Source of the DNA: Nocardia albiluteola
GTDB lineage: Bacteria; Actinomycetota; Actinomycetes; Mycobacteriales; Mycobacteriaceae
Assembly: GCF_018860155.1 (NCBI RefSeq)
Contig: NZ_JAHKNI010000025.1
Span: forward strand, 40,403-104,402
Length of the DNA stretch: 64,000 nt
Reading direction: 5' to 3'
In this document: one piece after another, positions 33,495-42,724 of the stretch
Numbering within the stretch: the stretch's first letter is position 1
Layout: each line of letters begins with the position of its first letter
Made by a program: the position numbers and the translations under genes
Notes under the pieces: generated by a model
What the model was told of the DNA's origin: nothing
The model's database searches: none
Seen by the model: only the letters and a program-made list of their open reading frames with translations

Positions 33495-34312
33495 CTTACT
33501 CGGACAAGGAAGCGTGGGCGAGGCAAATCCAGCTGACAACGCGGCGGACCGACGGCGGCTTTGGGTACTGCGCGGGGACTGTGGGTGGTCGTGCGGAATG
33601 GGTGCAGGTAGTTGAGCAGGATCTTCGGGCCGCCGCGGTAGCCGAGGTCTTGGATTTCGCGGAACAGCTGAGTTGCGTTGGTGCAGCCCTCGTTCCATCA
33701 CTGGTGCAAGTAGGGCTTGAACTCCTCGAACACGCTGCGACGTCGCCCGGTGCCGGTGTTGACCAGTAGTTCCTCGACACTGGCTGCGCGGGCGAAACGC
33801 CGCACGGTTCCCCGGGCAAGACCGAGCCGGGCACCGATGGCGCGCAGGCTCATACCGCCGTCGAGCAGCGCGTGGACTGCGGCATAGCGTTCGCGAGTCC
33901 GGACCGCCCACTTGTCGGTCCGTTGTACTGGTGGCTCGCTCACCTCGGCAATCACCGGCGCTGGCTGCTGGTGCACAATTCGTCGCCATCTTCGTCAGCT
34001 GTGGCGTCCAGGCAGTCGCGATGCCGGGCAACGACGCGTTCGACCGCCTCGCCAAGGTTGTGCCAGACATGCCAACGGTCCGCGACCTGCACAGCATTCG
34101 GCGCTCCTGCCGCGACGCCGTCGGCATAAGCGCCAGCTCGATCTCGGCACACGATCTCGACTCCGGGATGGGCACGCAGCCACGCCGCGAGCGTGTCGGC
34201 GGTGCGGTCGTCGAGCACGTCAACCGGTCTCCGGGTTTCAATATCGATCAAAATCGTGCCGTAGTGGTGCCCGCGACGCAGCGCGAAGCCGAAACCGTTA
34301 CGGCACAGCGGT
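33495..34312 (-). pseudogene. Broken ISL3-family transposase (minus strand)
   Basis: Reading from 34312 downwards gives NGFGFALRRGHHYGTILIDI and ETRRPVDVLDDRTADTLAAW, then RAGAYADGVAAGAPNAVQVA and DRWHVWHNLGEAVERVV, the catalytic core of ISL3 transposases. A second frame gives a helix-turn-helix (GMSLRAIGARLGLARGTVRR) and EEFKPYLHQ, then an in-frame TGA replaces the Arg expected before WNEGCTNATQLFREIQDLGY. A last shift leads into SVRRVVSWICLAHASLSE. The gene has at least two frameshifts and one nonsense codon, and its N-terminal zinc-finger part is missing. Confidence 0.8.
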
Positions 34313-34482
34313 CATCGACGCCGTCACTCACCAACGGATCGACGTCCTGGCCGACCGCAAGTCCGAAACCCTCGAAACAGGGCTGCGGAACAATCCTGGC
34401 GTCGAGGTCGTCGTCCGTGACGGATCGGCCACCTACGCTGAAGCGATCCGCCGCGCGCGGCCCGCCGCACTGCAGGTCGCGA
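34297..34482 (+). pseudogene. Second ISL3-type transposase fragment (plus strand)
   Basis: The plus strand encodes RYGTAVIDAVTHQRIDVLAD, RKSETLETGLRNNPGVEVVV and AEAIRRARPAALQVA, homologous in register to the core segment of the minus-strand fragment (TILIDIETRRPVDVLDDR). The two copies face away from a junction near 34300. It stops abruptly at the IS256 fragment near 34482. It is a relic of a different ISL3 element. Confidence 0.72.
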
Positions 34483-34711
34483 CGTCAATTGTGCCGACAC
34501 GGGTGTCGAAGTCTCGGTGCCGGTACCCGTTGCGGGAGTTGGTCCGGTCGGTGCTGCGTTCGCCGTAGCCGGCGCCGCACATCGTGTCGGCCTCGGCGCT
34601 CATCAGCGACTGCACGAACGAGGACACCATCTCCCGCAGCAGGTCAGGGCTGTGAACGGCGAGTTGGTCTGTGAACGGAGCATTCGGGTCGATACGCTGG
34701 ACAGCGGTCAT
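34482..34711 (-). pseudogene. IS256-family transposase, N-terminal fragment
   Basis: The ATG at 34711 opens a frame with VHSPDLLREMVSSFVQSLMS, AEADTMCGAGYGERSTDRTN and SRNGYRHRDFDTRVGTIDVA, the conserved start of actinobacterial IS256 (Mutator-type) transposases. Homology ends after about 78 residues where the ISL3 fragment begins; the catalytic domain is missing. It is one of three abutting IS relics. Confidence 0.8.
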
Positions 34712-35029
34712 CGCGTGAACTTTCTCCTCGAAGACTTTGGTCGGTCTGCTGAGGATCACGCGGTGACCATCCTCTACTCCGCTACGACACGCTCAGACTT
34801 TGCTGATGCTGGGGTCGTACACCACCTTGCCGGACGCAACCAGGCGCGGCGGTTGTGCCCGCCACCGAAGTGTGAGCCACCCCGGTGAGTCCGGAGTCTC
34901 CGGACCCGCCGGGAGGATTCACCGGAACCGGTTGCCCAGCGCAGTTCCAGCACTACCAGCACGCCCCGAAACAGCGCGAGACGTGGGCAAATCGCGTCGG
35001 TATCAGGACACTGGGTCATGTGCCGGCAC
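34712..35029. other. No gene seen
   Basis: About 320 bases between the IS256 fragment and the CGNR gene. Short frames occur on both strands, but none is family-like. No clear inverted repeat for the IS256 end was found. Confidence 0.4.
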
Positions 35030-35665
35030 TCAACGCGGGTTGTGCCGACTCCGATAGGCCGCGACGCTGGCCCGGTGCGCGCAGGTCCGGGTGCAGTACT
35101 GCTTCGAGCCGTTGCGCGAGAGGTCCACGAAAGTGGCCCGGCAGTTCGGCCCGGCACAGACGCCGAGACGAGCCGGACCGAGGGTGGCGATCACGGAGGC
35201 CAGTGCGCTGAGCGTGGTCACGGCCAGGTGCGCCGAGCAGCGGTCGGTGTCGGAGGTGACCTCGGTCCACCAGCGGTCGTGATCGTGGCGCAGCGCGGGG
35301 GTGGCGCGGCTGCGACGCAGGCCGTCATTGACCAGGACCGCGGCTCCCACCGCGTCGGTGCTTGCTCGTTCGAGCACGGCACGAACCGTTTCCCGCAACG
35401 CGCGGACCTCCGCCAGGTCGGCGCGAGTGAGGTGCTGCCGCATACCGGCCCCTTGCTCCGCGGCCGAGCTCGGAGACTCGGCTGTTCCAGCCAGGGAATG
35501 GTTGTCGAGGAAGTCCCGGAGTTGCTCCACGGTTTCGAGCGCGTCCTCTCCCTTGATCGGCTTCAGGGTGTTGGCAAGATCGACGGCCGTCTGGACCGCC
35601 GAGTCGGTGTAACACGCATCAAGCATTTGACGTGTCTCCTCCCCGGTCCGTAGCGTGACATTCAT
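35030..35665 (-). CDS. CGNR zinc-finger / ABATE-domain regulator
   Basis: The protein of about 211 residues ends with the CGNR zinc-finger signature: GVCAGPNCRATFVDLSRNGS followed by KQYCTRTCAHRASVAAYR, four Cys in the expected spacing, though CGNR itself reads C-A-P-N-C-R here. The N-terminal two thirds fit the helical ABATE domain (ALRETVRAVLERAS). These stress-linked regulators are common in actinobacteria. I use the ATG at 35665; a GTG at 35677 is possible. It is divergent from the efflux gene at 35705, with a palindrome between, so it probably regulates the pump. Confidence 0.82.
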   Translation of the reverse strand: MNVTLRTGEETRQMLDACYTDSAVQTAVDLANTLKPIKGEDALETVEQLRDFLDNHSLAGTAESPSSAAEQGAGMRQHLTRADLAEVRALRETVRAVLERASTDAVGAAVLVNDGLRRSRATPALRHDHDRWWTEVTSDTDRCSAHLAVTTLSALASVIATLGPARLGVCAGPNCRATFVDLSRNGSKQYCTRTCAHRASVAAYRSRHNPR

Positions 35666-35676
35666 AGTAGCTTTCA

Positions 35677-35690
35677 CATGTCACAACATG
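35677..35690. promoter_or_regulatory. Palindrome CATGT-CACA-ACATG between CGNR and efflux genes
   Basis: The 14-base sequence has perfect 5-bp arms and lies between the two divergent starts (35665 minus, 35705 plus). It is a candidate operator for the CGNR protein; its small size makes this tentative. Confidence 0.4.
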
Positions 35691-35704
35691 CTTGGGAGAA
35701 GACG

Positions 35705-37126
35705 ATGATGCCGCAGACGATCCCGTCTCAAGGGGTCCTCCGCGGCGGATCGAACCACGCCCCGGACGGGCGCCGGCTGGGGCTGGTCCTGGGGATGCTG
35801 GTGCTGCCGCAGTACGTGGCACTGGGAGCACCGGCGGTGGCGCTGCCAGCTGTCGGCCGCGCGCTCGCGGTGCCGTTCGGGGCTACAGCATGGATTCTCG
35901 CCGCATGGTCGCTGGCCTCCGCGCTCGCGATGCCGATCGCGGGTCGGCTGATAGCCCGGTGGAGCCCGTTCCGGGTGCTCGTCGCCGGGGTCGTAGCACT
36001 CTCCGCGGGCTCGGCGCTCGCGGGTGCCGGCCCGACCCTGCTGGTCGTGATCGTCGGGCGACTGATCGGTGGCGCTGGGGCGGGCGCCACCGTGATCGCC
36101 GTCTTCGCCGCGGCAACCACACTTCCCGGGCGGGAACGGATCCGCGCGCTGGGAATCATTGCGGCCGCCAGCGCGACGGCGTCGGCTTGCGGGACCTTGC
36201 TGGGCGGGGCGGTGACCGCATGGCTGGGGTGGCGTGCCGTGCTCGCGATCCCGGTCCTCGCGCTGCCCCTTCTACTGGCCGCATTGCCGAGTAGGCGCGC
36301 GCTGACGCGGAACGGTAGCGGCGAGCGAAACGGCTCAACCGGGCGACTCGACACCGTCGGCGCGGCCGTGCTGTTTGTACTCGCCGGCTCGTTGATCACG
36401 TTGCTGCAGGCGCACTCGGTCGGGCTGCCCGCTCCGGTCACGCCCGTCGTGGCTGCCGCCGGGGTGCTCGCCGCCGTGGGGCTGTGGTGGTGCGTGCAAC
36501 GCACGCCCGACGGGTTCGTGCCTCGCCGGGTGATATCGGCCCGCGGCTTCCTGTCGGCCGGGCTCGTCGGCGGGACGATCTTCGCCGGCTACTACGGGGT
36601 GCTGTTCCTCGCCCCGTCCCTGATCGAACAGGCCACGGGCGGTGGCGCCCTCGAAGCCGGCGCGCTCTTGGTCCCGGCCGCCGCCTGCTCGGTGCTGGCA
36701 GGGCGGCTGGTCGGTGCCTTGACCGACCGGTTCACCGGTTGGCAGGTGTCGGCCGGGCTTGCGGCACTCACCGTTGTCGGCGTGCTCGTGGTCGCTGTCT
36801 TGCACGGGCCGATCTCGGTTGTCGCCGGCACGGCGCTGACCGTGTGTGGGTTCGCCGGCGCCCAGGCCGTTCTGGTGGGCCTCGCGCCGGAGCTGGTCGC
36901 TACGCGCGACCGCGACACCGCACAGGGCTTGCTCAACTTCATGATCTTCCTGGGTGGCGGGATCGGTCCGGCCGCTGTCGCGGGCCTGTCAGGCGTCGTG
37001 TCGGTGCCGGTGGCGCTCGCCGTGCTCGCGGCACTTCCCCTGGCCGGACTCGTCCTCAGCCTGACCCGGCGCACTGGCGCCGGCCGCCGACCCGAAGGCG
37101 ATGACACGCGTGGGAGTCAGCGATGA
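35705..37126 (+). CDS. MFS efflux transporter, DHA2-like (14-TM type)
   Basis: The 473-residue membrane protein has many hydrophobic helices, starting LGLVLGMLVLPQYVALGAPA with VALPAVGRALAVPFGATAWI, the opening of DHA2 drug:H+ antiporters. The loop 2-3 motif is AGRLIARWSPFRVLVAG, and an antiporter motif C-like segment occurs in helix 5 (GIIAAASATASACGTLLGGA). GGGAG lies 6 bases before the ATG at 35705; an upstream start at 35678 would overlap the palindrome. It is controlled probably by the divergent CGNR protein. It may export a toxic or secondary metabolite. Confidence 0.85.
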   Translation: MMPQTIPSQGVLRGGSNHAPDGRRLGLVLGMLVLPQYVALGAPAVALPAVGRALAVPFGATAWILAAWSLASALAMPIAGRLIARWSPFRVLVAGVVALSAGSALAGAGPTLLVVIVGRLIGGAGAGATVIAVFAAATTLPGRERIRALGIIAAASATASACGTLLGGAVTAWLGWRAVLAIPVLALPLLLAALPSRRALTRNGSGERNGSTGRLDTVGAAVLFVLAGSLITLLQAHSVGLPAPVTPVVAAAGVLAAVGLWWCVQRTPDGFVPRRVISARGFLSAGLVGGTIFAGYYGVLFLAPSLIEQATGGGALEAGALLVPAAACSVLAGRLVGALTDRFTGWQVSAGLAALTVVGVLVVAVLHGPISVVAGTALTVCGFAGAQAVLVGLAPELVATRDRDTAQGLLNFMIFLGGGIGPAAVAGLSGVVSVPVALAVLAALPLAGLVLSLTRRTGAGRRPEGDDTRGSQR

Positions 37127-37207
37127 CGGTCCACACCCCGGAGCCGGTCGACGGCTTCACCCTGTGACCTACATCTGATCGTCTTGCCGAGGAAAAGGAG
37201 CCCCGCT

Positions 37208-38329
37208 GTGGCCGCCGAGCCGTTCGAGGTCAGCATCACCGAAGCCGAGATCGCGGATCTACGTGACCGATTGCGACGGACACGGTGGCCCGAGCCCGAG
37301 CCGGTGGACGATTGGTCGCAGGGGTTGCCGCTGGCTTATGCGCAGGAGCTTTGCCGCAGCTGGGCGGAGGACTACGACTTCGGGTTCGCCGAGCGTCTGA
37401 ACGTTTACCCGCAGTACCGCGACACGATCGACGGGCTGGGCATCCACTTCCTGCACGTCCGCTCGCCGGAGCCGGATGCGTTCCCGCTGGTCCTCACGCA
37501 CGGGTGGCCAGGTTCGGTGCTCGAGTTCCTGGAGGTCCTCGGCCCGCTGACCGACCCGCGCGCGCACGGCGGTGACCCGGCGGACGCGTTCCACGTGGTC
37601 GCGCCGTCGCTGCCCGGGTACGGCTGGAGTGACAAGCCGTCAACGACCGGGTGGGGCATCACTCGCATCGCGCGCGCCTGGGACACATTGATGGTTTCGC
37701 TGGGTTACCAGCGGTACGGCGCGCAGGGCGGTGACTGGGGTTCGGCGGTATCCGGCGCGCTGGGCGAGGTGGCACCCGAGCGGGTCGCCGGCGTGCACCT
37801 GAACCTGGGATCCGTGAAAGCGGGCACGTTCGACGACCCGACGCCCGCGGAGCTGGCGAACCTCGCGGCCGAGAAGGAGTTCCAGCGCACCGGCCGGGGG
37901 TACTCGGCGATCCAGGCGAGCCGGCCGCAGACGCTCGGCTACGGCCTCACCGACTCCCCGGCGGGCCAGGCCGCCTGGATCGCCGAGAAGTTCTGGGCCT
38001 GGACGGACAACAACGGCTACCCCGAGGACGCGGTGTCGCGGCAGACGATCCTCGACGAGATCTCGGTCTATTGGTTCACCGCGTCGGCTACGTCGTCGGC
38101 GCGCCTGTATTGGGAGAGTTTCGCCAACTTCCGGGACAAGGTCACCGCGCCGTCGGGGCTGTCGGTCTATCCGCGCGACATAACCCGCCCGTCGCGGCGG
38201 GAGGCCGAGCTGCGGTTCACCGACCTGCGCTGGTTCGAGGAACTGCCGCGAGGTGGCCACTTCGCCGCGCTGGAACAGCCGGAGTCACTGGTCGAGCAGG
38301 TCCGCGGGTTCTTCCGCCTCTTCCGCTGA
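37208..38329 (+). CDS. Epoxide hydrolase (EHN family, alpha/beta-hydrolase fold)
   Basis: From the GTG at 37208 (AAGGAG 8 bases upstream) the protein has 373 residues. It has the N-terminal epoxide-hydrolase (EHN) segment DLRDRLRRTRWPEPEPVDDW, the oxyanion motif THGWPGS (about residue 98), the nucleophile Asp in AQGGDWGSAVSG (about 178) and the general-base His in PRGGHFAALEQPE (about 350), matching the microsomal/juvenile-hormone epoxide hydrolase group. It hydrolyses an epoxide to a diol through an alkyl-enzyme ester. It lies 81 bases after the efflux gene and may act in the same detoxification context. Confidence 0.9.
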   Translation: MAAEPFEVSITEAEIADLRDRLRRTRWPEPEPVDDWSQGLPLAYAQELCRSWAEDYDFGFAERLNVYPQYRDTIDGLGIHFLHVRSPEPDAFPLVLTHGWPGSVLEFLEVLGPLTDPRAHGGDPADAFHVVAPSLPGYGWSDKPSTTGWGITRIARAWDTLMVSLGYQRYGAQGGDWGSAVSGALGEVAPERVAGVHLNLGSVKAGTFDDPTPAELANLAAEKEFQRTGRGYSAIQASRPQTLGYGLTDSPAGQAAWIAEKFWAWTDNNGYPEDAVSRQTILDEISVYWFTASATSSARLYWESFANFRDKVTAPSGLSVYPRDITRPSRREAELRFTDLRWFEELPRGGHFAALEQPESLVEQVRGFFRLFR

Positions 38330-38516
38330 CTGCCCGTCCCGTTCCCCGGGAAGCTCGCGTCCGGGTTCCGCCTTGTTGGTAATCCCGCGTCGCGATTGCA
38401 GCACCATTATCCCGACCTTGTGTGCTGCTTCGGTTCAGGCACCCTGAGTCCGCAATGGACTCCCGGGGTCAATTTTCGTGGCCGCCCCCGGCGCCCGTTC
38501 TGGTTGAATCGCCCGT

Positions 38517-39746
38517 ATGGCAGCCACCGTACGCATCCCCGGCCTGGTGCTCACCGAGCACGAGTTCTCCGTCCCCCTCGACTATTCCCGCCCTGACGGC
38601 CCGAAGATCACCGTCTTCGCTCGGGAGATCGCCGATCCGGACGGGCTCGACCGGCCGCTTCTCGTCTACCTCCAAGGCGGGCCCGGGCACGAGGCGCCGC
38701 GGCCGTCGCGCGGGGCGCCGAGCTGGCTGCCGCGGGCGTTGCAGGAGTACCGGGTGCTGATGCTCGACCAGCGCGGCACCGGACGGTCCACGCCGGTCGG
38801 CACGTTGTCCGGCACTGCGGCCGAGCAGGCCGAATACCTCACCCACTTCCGCGCCGACGCGATCGTCCGCGACGCGGAGTTCGTGCGGCGGCAGCTGGGC
38901 ATCGAGAAGTGGAGCGTGCTCGGGCAGTCGTTCGGCGGGTTTTGCACGCTCGCGTACCTTTCCCACGCTCCCGAAGGACTGGCCGAGGCCTTCTTCACCG
39001 GCGGGCTGCCGCCGATCGCGCGGCATCCCGACGAGGTCTACACCACGACGTTCGCCAACCTGATCGAGCGCAACCGCCAGTACTACCTCCGCTATCCGGG
39101 CGATCGCAGCCGGGTCGAGGCGCTGCTGCCGATGCTCGACGACGGGGCCGTCGTCCTGCCCGACGGCAGTCCGCTCACCGCGCGACTGTTCCAGCAGCTC
39201 GGGTACGTCCTCGGTGCCGGCGGCGGCGAGGAGGCACTGCACTACCTGCTCGAACGCGACCCGAAGTCCCCCGCCTTCGCGCACGACGTCGCCAACTCGC
39301 TGCCGTTCACCGCGCGCAATCCGCTGTACTCGGTGATCCACGAGTCGTCCTACTCCGACGGATTCGCCACCCGCTGGTCCGCCGAGCGCGTGCTGCCGGA
39401 CGAGTTCCGCACCGACCGGACGTTGTTCACCGGAGAGCACGTGTTCCCCTGGCTCTTCGACGACTTCCACGGTCTCCGGCCGATGAAGGAGACCGCCGAA
39501 CTGCTCGCCGCACACGAGTGGCCGCGGCTGTATGACGCCGACGTGCTGCGCGAGTGCACGGTCCCGGCGGCGGCCGCGATCTACGCCAACGACATGTACG
39601 TCGAGCGGATGTTTTCCGAGGAGACCGCGCGGTTGATCCCGACGCTGCGGCCGTGGATCACCAACGAGTACGAGCACAACGGCCTGCGCGCGTCGGGCGA
39701 TCACGTGCTCGGACGGTTGATCGACCTCGTCCGCGGCCGTGTCTGA
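38517..39746 (+). CDS. Prolyl aminopeptidase-like alpha/beta hydrolase (S33)
   Basis: The 409-residue protein contains LLVYLQGGPGHEAPRP (oxyanion HGGPG-like, about residue 47), MLDQRGTGRSTP (about 80), the nucleophile elbow VLGQSFGGFCTLAY (about 140), and late His in EYEHNGLRASGDHV. These are the signatures of peptidase family S33 (proline iminopeptidase). It should release N-terminal proline or act as a related esterase in the cytoplasm. It follows the epoxide hydrolase on the same strand after a 187-base gap. Bacterial tripeptidyl peptidases are an alternative, but no signal peptide is present. Confidence 0.87.
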   Translation: MAATVRIPGLVLTEHEFSVPLDYSRPDGPKITVFAREIADPDGLDRPLLVYLQGGPGHEAPRPSRGAPSWLPRALQEYRVLMLDQRGTGRSTPVGTLSGTAAEQAEYLTHFRADAIVRDAEFVRRQLGIEKWSVLGQSFGGFCTLAYLSHAPEGLAEAFFTGGLPPIARHPDEVYTTTFANLIERNRQYYLRYPGDRSRVEALLPMLDDGAVVLPDGSPLTARLFQQLGYVLGAGGGEEALHYLLERDPKSPAFAHDVANSLPFTARNPLYSVIHESSYSDGFATRWSAERVLPDEFRTDRTLFTGEHVFPWLFDDFHGLRPMKETAELLAAHEWPRLYDADVLRECTVPAAAAIYANDMYVERMFSEETARLIPTLRPWITNEYEHNGLRASGDHVLGRLIDLVRGRV

Positions 39747-39804
39747 CAGGTCGTGAGGGGATTCCCGCAAGGTTCCCCCCACGGACGGGCGAGGATCACG
39801 GCGC

Positions 39805-39966
39805 GGTGACCAGGTGCAGGGGCGGGTGCTCGTCGGGGCGGGACAGGCCGACGTACAGCAGTTGGGCGACGTCAAACCCGCCAAGTACCCGCCCGGCCGC
39901 GGAATGCTGGTCTCGCGCAGCCGGGATCGGGAGCTCATCCAGATCTGCCAGCTGCCGCCGGTGTGA
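39805..39966 (+). pseudogene. Possible C-terminal relic of an FtsK/SpoIIIE-type protein
   Basis: A 53-codon frame ends KYPPGRGMLVSRSRDRELIQ followed by ICQLPPV and a stop. The PPGRGxLV...VQ ending resembles the last strands of FtsK/EccC-type ATPases. The identification is weak. It lies directly before the IS481 element and after the peptidase gene, consistent with debris of an earlier locus. Confidence 0.35.
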
Positions 39967-39977
39967 TTCGGGCGTCG

Positions 39978-41883
39978 TGACTGTCGCAGGGAAACGACAT
40001 CAACGCCGCGTCACGCTTGATGTTGCATTGGTGGCAGACAACGGAATTGGTGATCGGGACGGCAGTAGCTCGTGGATGGTGGAGCATCGGTATCGTGTCG
40101 TGCGGGCGGTCCTGGACGGCGGTGAGATAGCCGCTGTCGCTAGGCAATTCGGGACGTCACGGCAGTCGGTTTACACCTGGATTGCCCGTTACCGCGACGG
40201 CGGACTCGAGAGTCTGGCAGACCGGTCCCGTCGGCCGCGTCACAGCCCGTCCCGGACAGCGGCGGAGGCGGAGGCAGCGATCTGCGAACTTCGCCGCCGA
40301 CATCCGCGGTGGGGTGCGCAACGGATCGCGTTCGAGCTGTCCGAGCAGTCCGGCGGCCCGAAGCTGAGCCGCTCGACGGTGTATCGAGTGCTGGTGCGAA
40401 ACGGGCTGGTGGACAAGCAGTATCAGCAGCATCGCCGTCGGTATCGGCGGTGGCAGCGGGATGCTCCGATGCAGTTGTGGCAGCTCGACATCATGGGCGG
40501 GGTGTTCTTGGCCGACGGAGGTGAGTGCAAGCTGGTCACCGGCATCGACGACCACTCCCGGTTCGTCGTGATCGCCCGAGTCGTCACCGAGCCGAGCGGG
40601 CGGGCTGTCTGCCAGGTGTTCACTGACGCCATGGCCTGCTACGGGGTTCCATCGGAAGTGCTGACCGACAACGGCAAGCAGTTCACCGGCCGCTACACCA
40701 AGCCGTTCCCGGCTGAGGTGTTGTTCGAACGGGTTTGCCGGGAGAACGGCATCAACGCCCGCCTGACCAAGCCTCGCACCCCAACCACCACAGGCAAGAT
40801 CGAACGGTGGCACCAGAACCTGCGCCGCGAATTCCTCGACGAGGCAGGACCATTCGCCGATTTGGCGACAGCGCAGACCGCGATCGATGCGTGGGTGCAC
40901 GGCTACAACCACCGGCGCCCGCACCAATCGTTGAACATGGCCACGCCCTACTCCCTTTTCCGGCCACGCCACAGCGACCCGGCGCAGCCCGCTGACGGCG
41001 GAGCATCGATCCCGGTGCGACTGCCCGACACCGTGAGTGCCCCGGCCGGAATCACCATCGGGCATCGGAACGCGGCTGCACCGATCGTGGACGAACGTGA
41101 CGTGACCGCCGTGGAGTTCGAAGCTGTCGTCTCCCCGGCCGGCCGCATCCTGCTGCCGGGAAACCAGCAGCTGAAGTTCACCTCGGCCATGGCAGGCCGC
41201 ACGTTCACGATCTGGGCCGACGACCGAACGATCCACGTGCTGCTCGGCACGGAACTGCTCCGCACTCGCCCATCGCGGCTGTCGGCCGCCGATTTGACCG
41301 CCATGCTGCTCAACGGCGCACGACCGGCCGGTCCTCAACCTGGCCCCACAGCCGTTTCTACAGGCATTCTGCCCCCGGGCGCGGTCGTCGAACTTGGCCG
41401 AACGGCCAACCGCGACGGCGATGTTCACCTCGCCGGGCAACGTGTTCCGCTGACAGCCCAGCTCGCCGGACAACGCGTCGCCCTGCGCATCGACGGGCAT
41501 CTTATGCACGTGACCGCCGCAGGGCTGCTCGTCAAGACGCTGCCTGCGCCGATCCCACCCGAACGAGCCGCCCGACTGCGCGGCGCGCCCGCCTGGTCGA
41601 CAAGCCGATGCCACTGCGGTCCCGGTCACCCCGAGCGCAGCGCCGCATCAACCCGGATGGCAAGGTCATGATCGCCGGGGAACGAGTGCACGTCGGCCGC
41701 AGCCACGTCGGCAAAACCGTCACCGTTGTCATCGAAGACACACTGTTCCGGATCCTCCACAACGACATCGAATTGTCCACTCACATCCGCAAACACCCCG
41801 GCCCGATTCGCCAGATCAGGGCCAAACCCCGACGAACCGCCTGACCGGCCGACACAAACGTCCAACATCACCTGCGACTGTCA
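39978..41883 (+). mobile_element. IS481-family insertion sequence, about 1.9 kb
   Basis: Imperfect terminal inverted repeats TGACTGTCGCAGG (39978-39990) and TGACAGTCGCAGG (reverse strand of 41871-41883) bracket a DDE transposase gene. The right edge is uncertain, because a repeated motif (GTCAAGGATGTCC at 41880-41892, and GTCAAGGATCTCC at 41908-41920) follows. No target duplication was seen. The element cut an AraC-type regulator, whose tail lies just to the right. Confidence 0.65.
40076..41844 (+). pseudogene. IS481-family transposase, frameshifted near its C-terminus
   Basis: The frame from the ATG at 40076 encodes an N-terminal HTH (AVARQFGTSRQSVYTWIARY), a linker, and the DDE core: QLWQLDIMGGVFL (first Asp), PSEVLTDNGKQFTG (second Asp), TTTGKIERWHQNLRREF (Glu), then NHRRPHQSLNMATP. 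An unusual long C-terminal region of strand-rich repeats follows. Near 41600 the frame is lost, and the expected continuation (INPDGKVMIAGERVHVGRSH ...) lies in another frame ending at 41844. The catalytic core is intact, so activity is possible if the C-terminal repeats are dispensable. Confidence 0.8.
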
Positions 41884-41989
41884 AGGATGTCCCGAACGGG
41901 GACCGTCAAGGATCTCCTGAACCCCCACATTGACACCACCGGGACACCTTGTCGGGGTACGAGTTCGTCAACCTCGGGGGAGAACTTGG

Positions 41990-42287
41990 TCGACCTTCTG
42001 GCGAAGTCGCTGGACGACCATCTGGGATGCTCGCTCCGTCACCTCGAACGTGCGATGCGGGAATCCGGCCTACCCAGTCCCGCCAAACCGTTGCAGCAGG
42101 CCCGGCTCGAGGTGTCGTGGAAGCGGTTGCGGGACCCGTCCGAGACAAGCAGCGTACTGACGATTGGGGCCGAGTCGGGAATTCGCTCTGCATCGGCCGG
42201 CCTTCAACGCGGGCCTTTCGGGAACGATACGACATGTCACCAGCACAACTTCGAAAGAACCGCGCTCGCCAGCCGCCGACCACATGA
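41990..42287 (+). pseudogene. C-terminal fragment of an AraC-family regulator
   Basis: Frame one reads DHLGCSLRHLERAMRESGLP and ARLEVSWKRLRDPSETSS, then IGAESGIRSASA. After a frameshift near 42205 it continues TRAFRERYDMSPAQLRKNRA to a TGA at 42285-42287. This is the paired HTH end of AraC/XylS proteins. The N-terminal sensory domain is missing, apparently removed where the IS481 element lies. It is non-functional. Confidence 0.75.
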
Positions 42288-42357
42288 GCCGGAGGCCCCG
42301 GCCGTCGACGAGCTCTACGTTCACGCGGTATTCAGCGCGGGTCGGTGGCAGGTCGCA

Positions 42358-42696
42358 CTAAATGGTCAGCCGGGCGTCGGCCGCTCCGGCGGTGATCGTC
42401 AGTGGTGCCGGGTGTAGTTCGACGGTGTGGGGTGCGGGGTCGACCAGGTCGAGTAGCCGAGGCAGGTAGCCGGTCAGTACGCCGCTGTTGTGTGCGTCCA
42501 TATCGGCTTTCGAGGCGTACTTTTCGATCACGGTGACGTGGAGCGGGTCGGAGCCGGGTTCGACGTAGAAGGCGTAGCGCTGGAGGTTGGGTTCGCTGCG
42601 CAGTACCGGGGGGATCAGTTCGGAGAGCAGCGCGAGTAGATCGGCGCCGCGCCCCGGCTTGGCGTGGAGGCTGGCGATGACGATGATTTCGGACAT
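42358..42696 (-). CDS. Antibiotic-biosynthesis-monooxygenase (ABM) domain protein, second copy
   Basis: From the ATG at 42696 (GGAG 6 bases upstream) the protein has 112 residues: IIVIASLHAKPGRGADLLAL, RSEPNLQRYAFYVEPGSDP, HVTVIEKYASKADMDAHNSG, the pattern of YgiN-like ABM quinol monooxygenases. It lies 28 bases downstream of the CocE-type hydrolase, likely in the same transcript with the acyl-CoA synthetase. Upstream in-frame codons to 42807 overlap the hydrolase and are rejected. Confidence 0.82.
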   Translation of the reverse strand: MSEIIVIASLHAKPGRGADLLALLSELIPPVLRSEPNLQRYAFYVEPGSDPLHVTVIEKYASKADMDAHNSGVLTGYLPRLLDLVDPAPHTVELHPAPLTITAGAADARLTI

Positions 42697-42724
42697 GGTG
42701 AATCTCCTTCTGGTGGTGGGGTTC

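Noticed and set aside
38469..39938. A 489-residue minus-strand open frame
   Set aside because: It is antisense to the prolyl-aminopeptidase-like gene, whose motifs and start are clear; the antisense protein is Arg/Val/Gly-rich without motifs.
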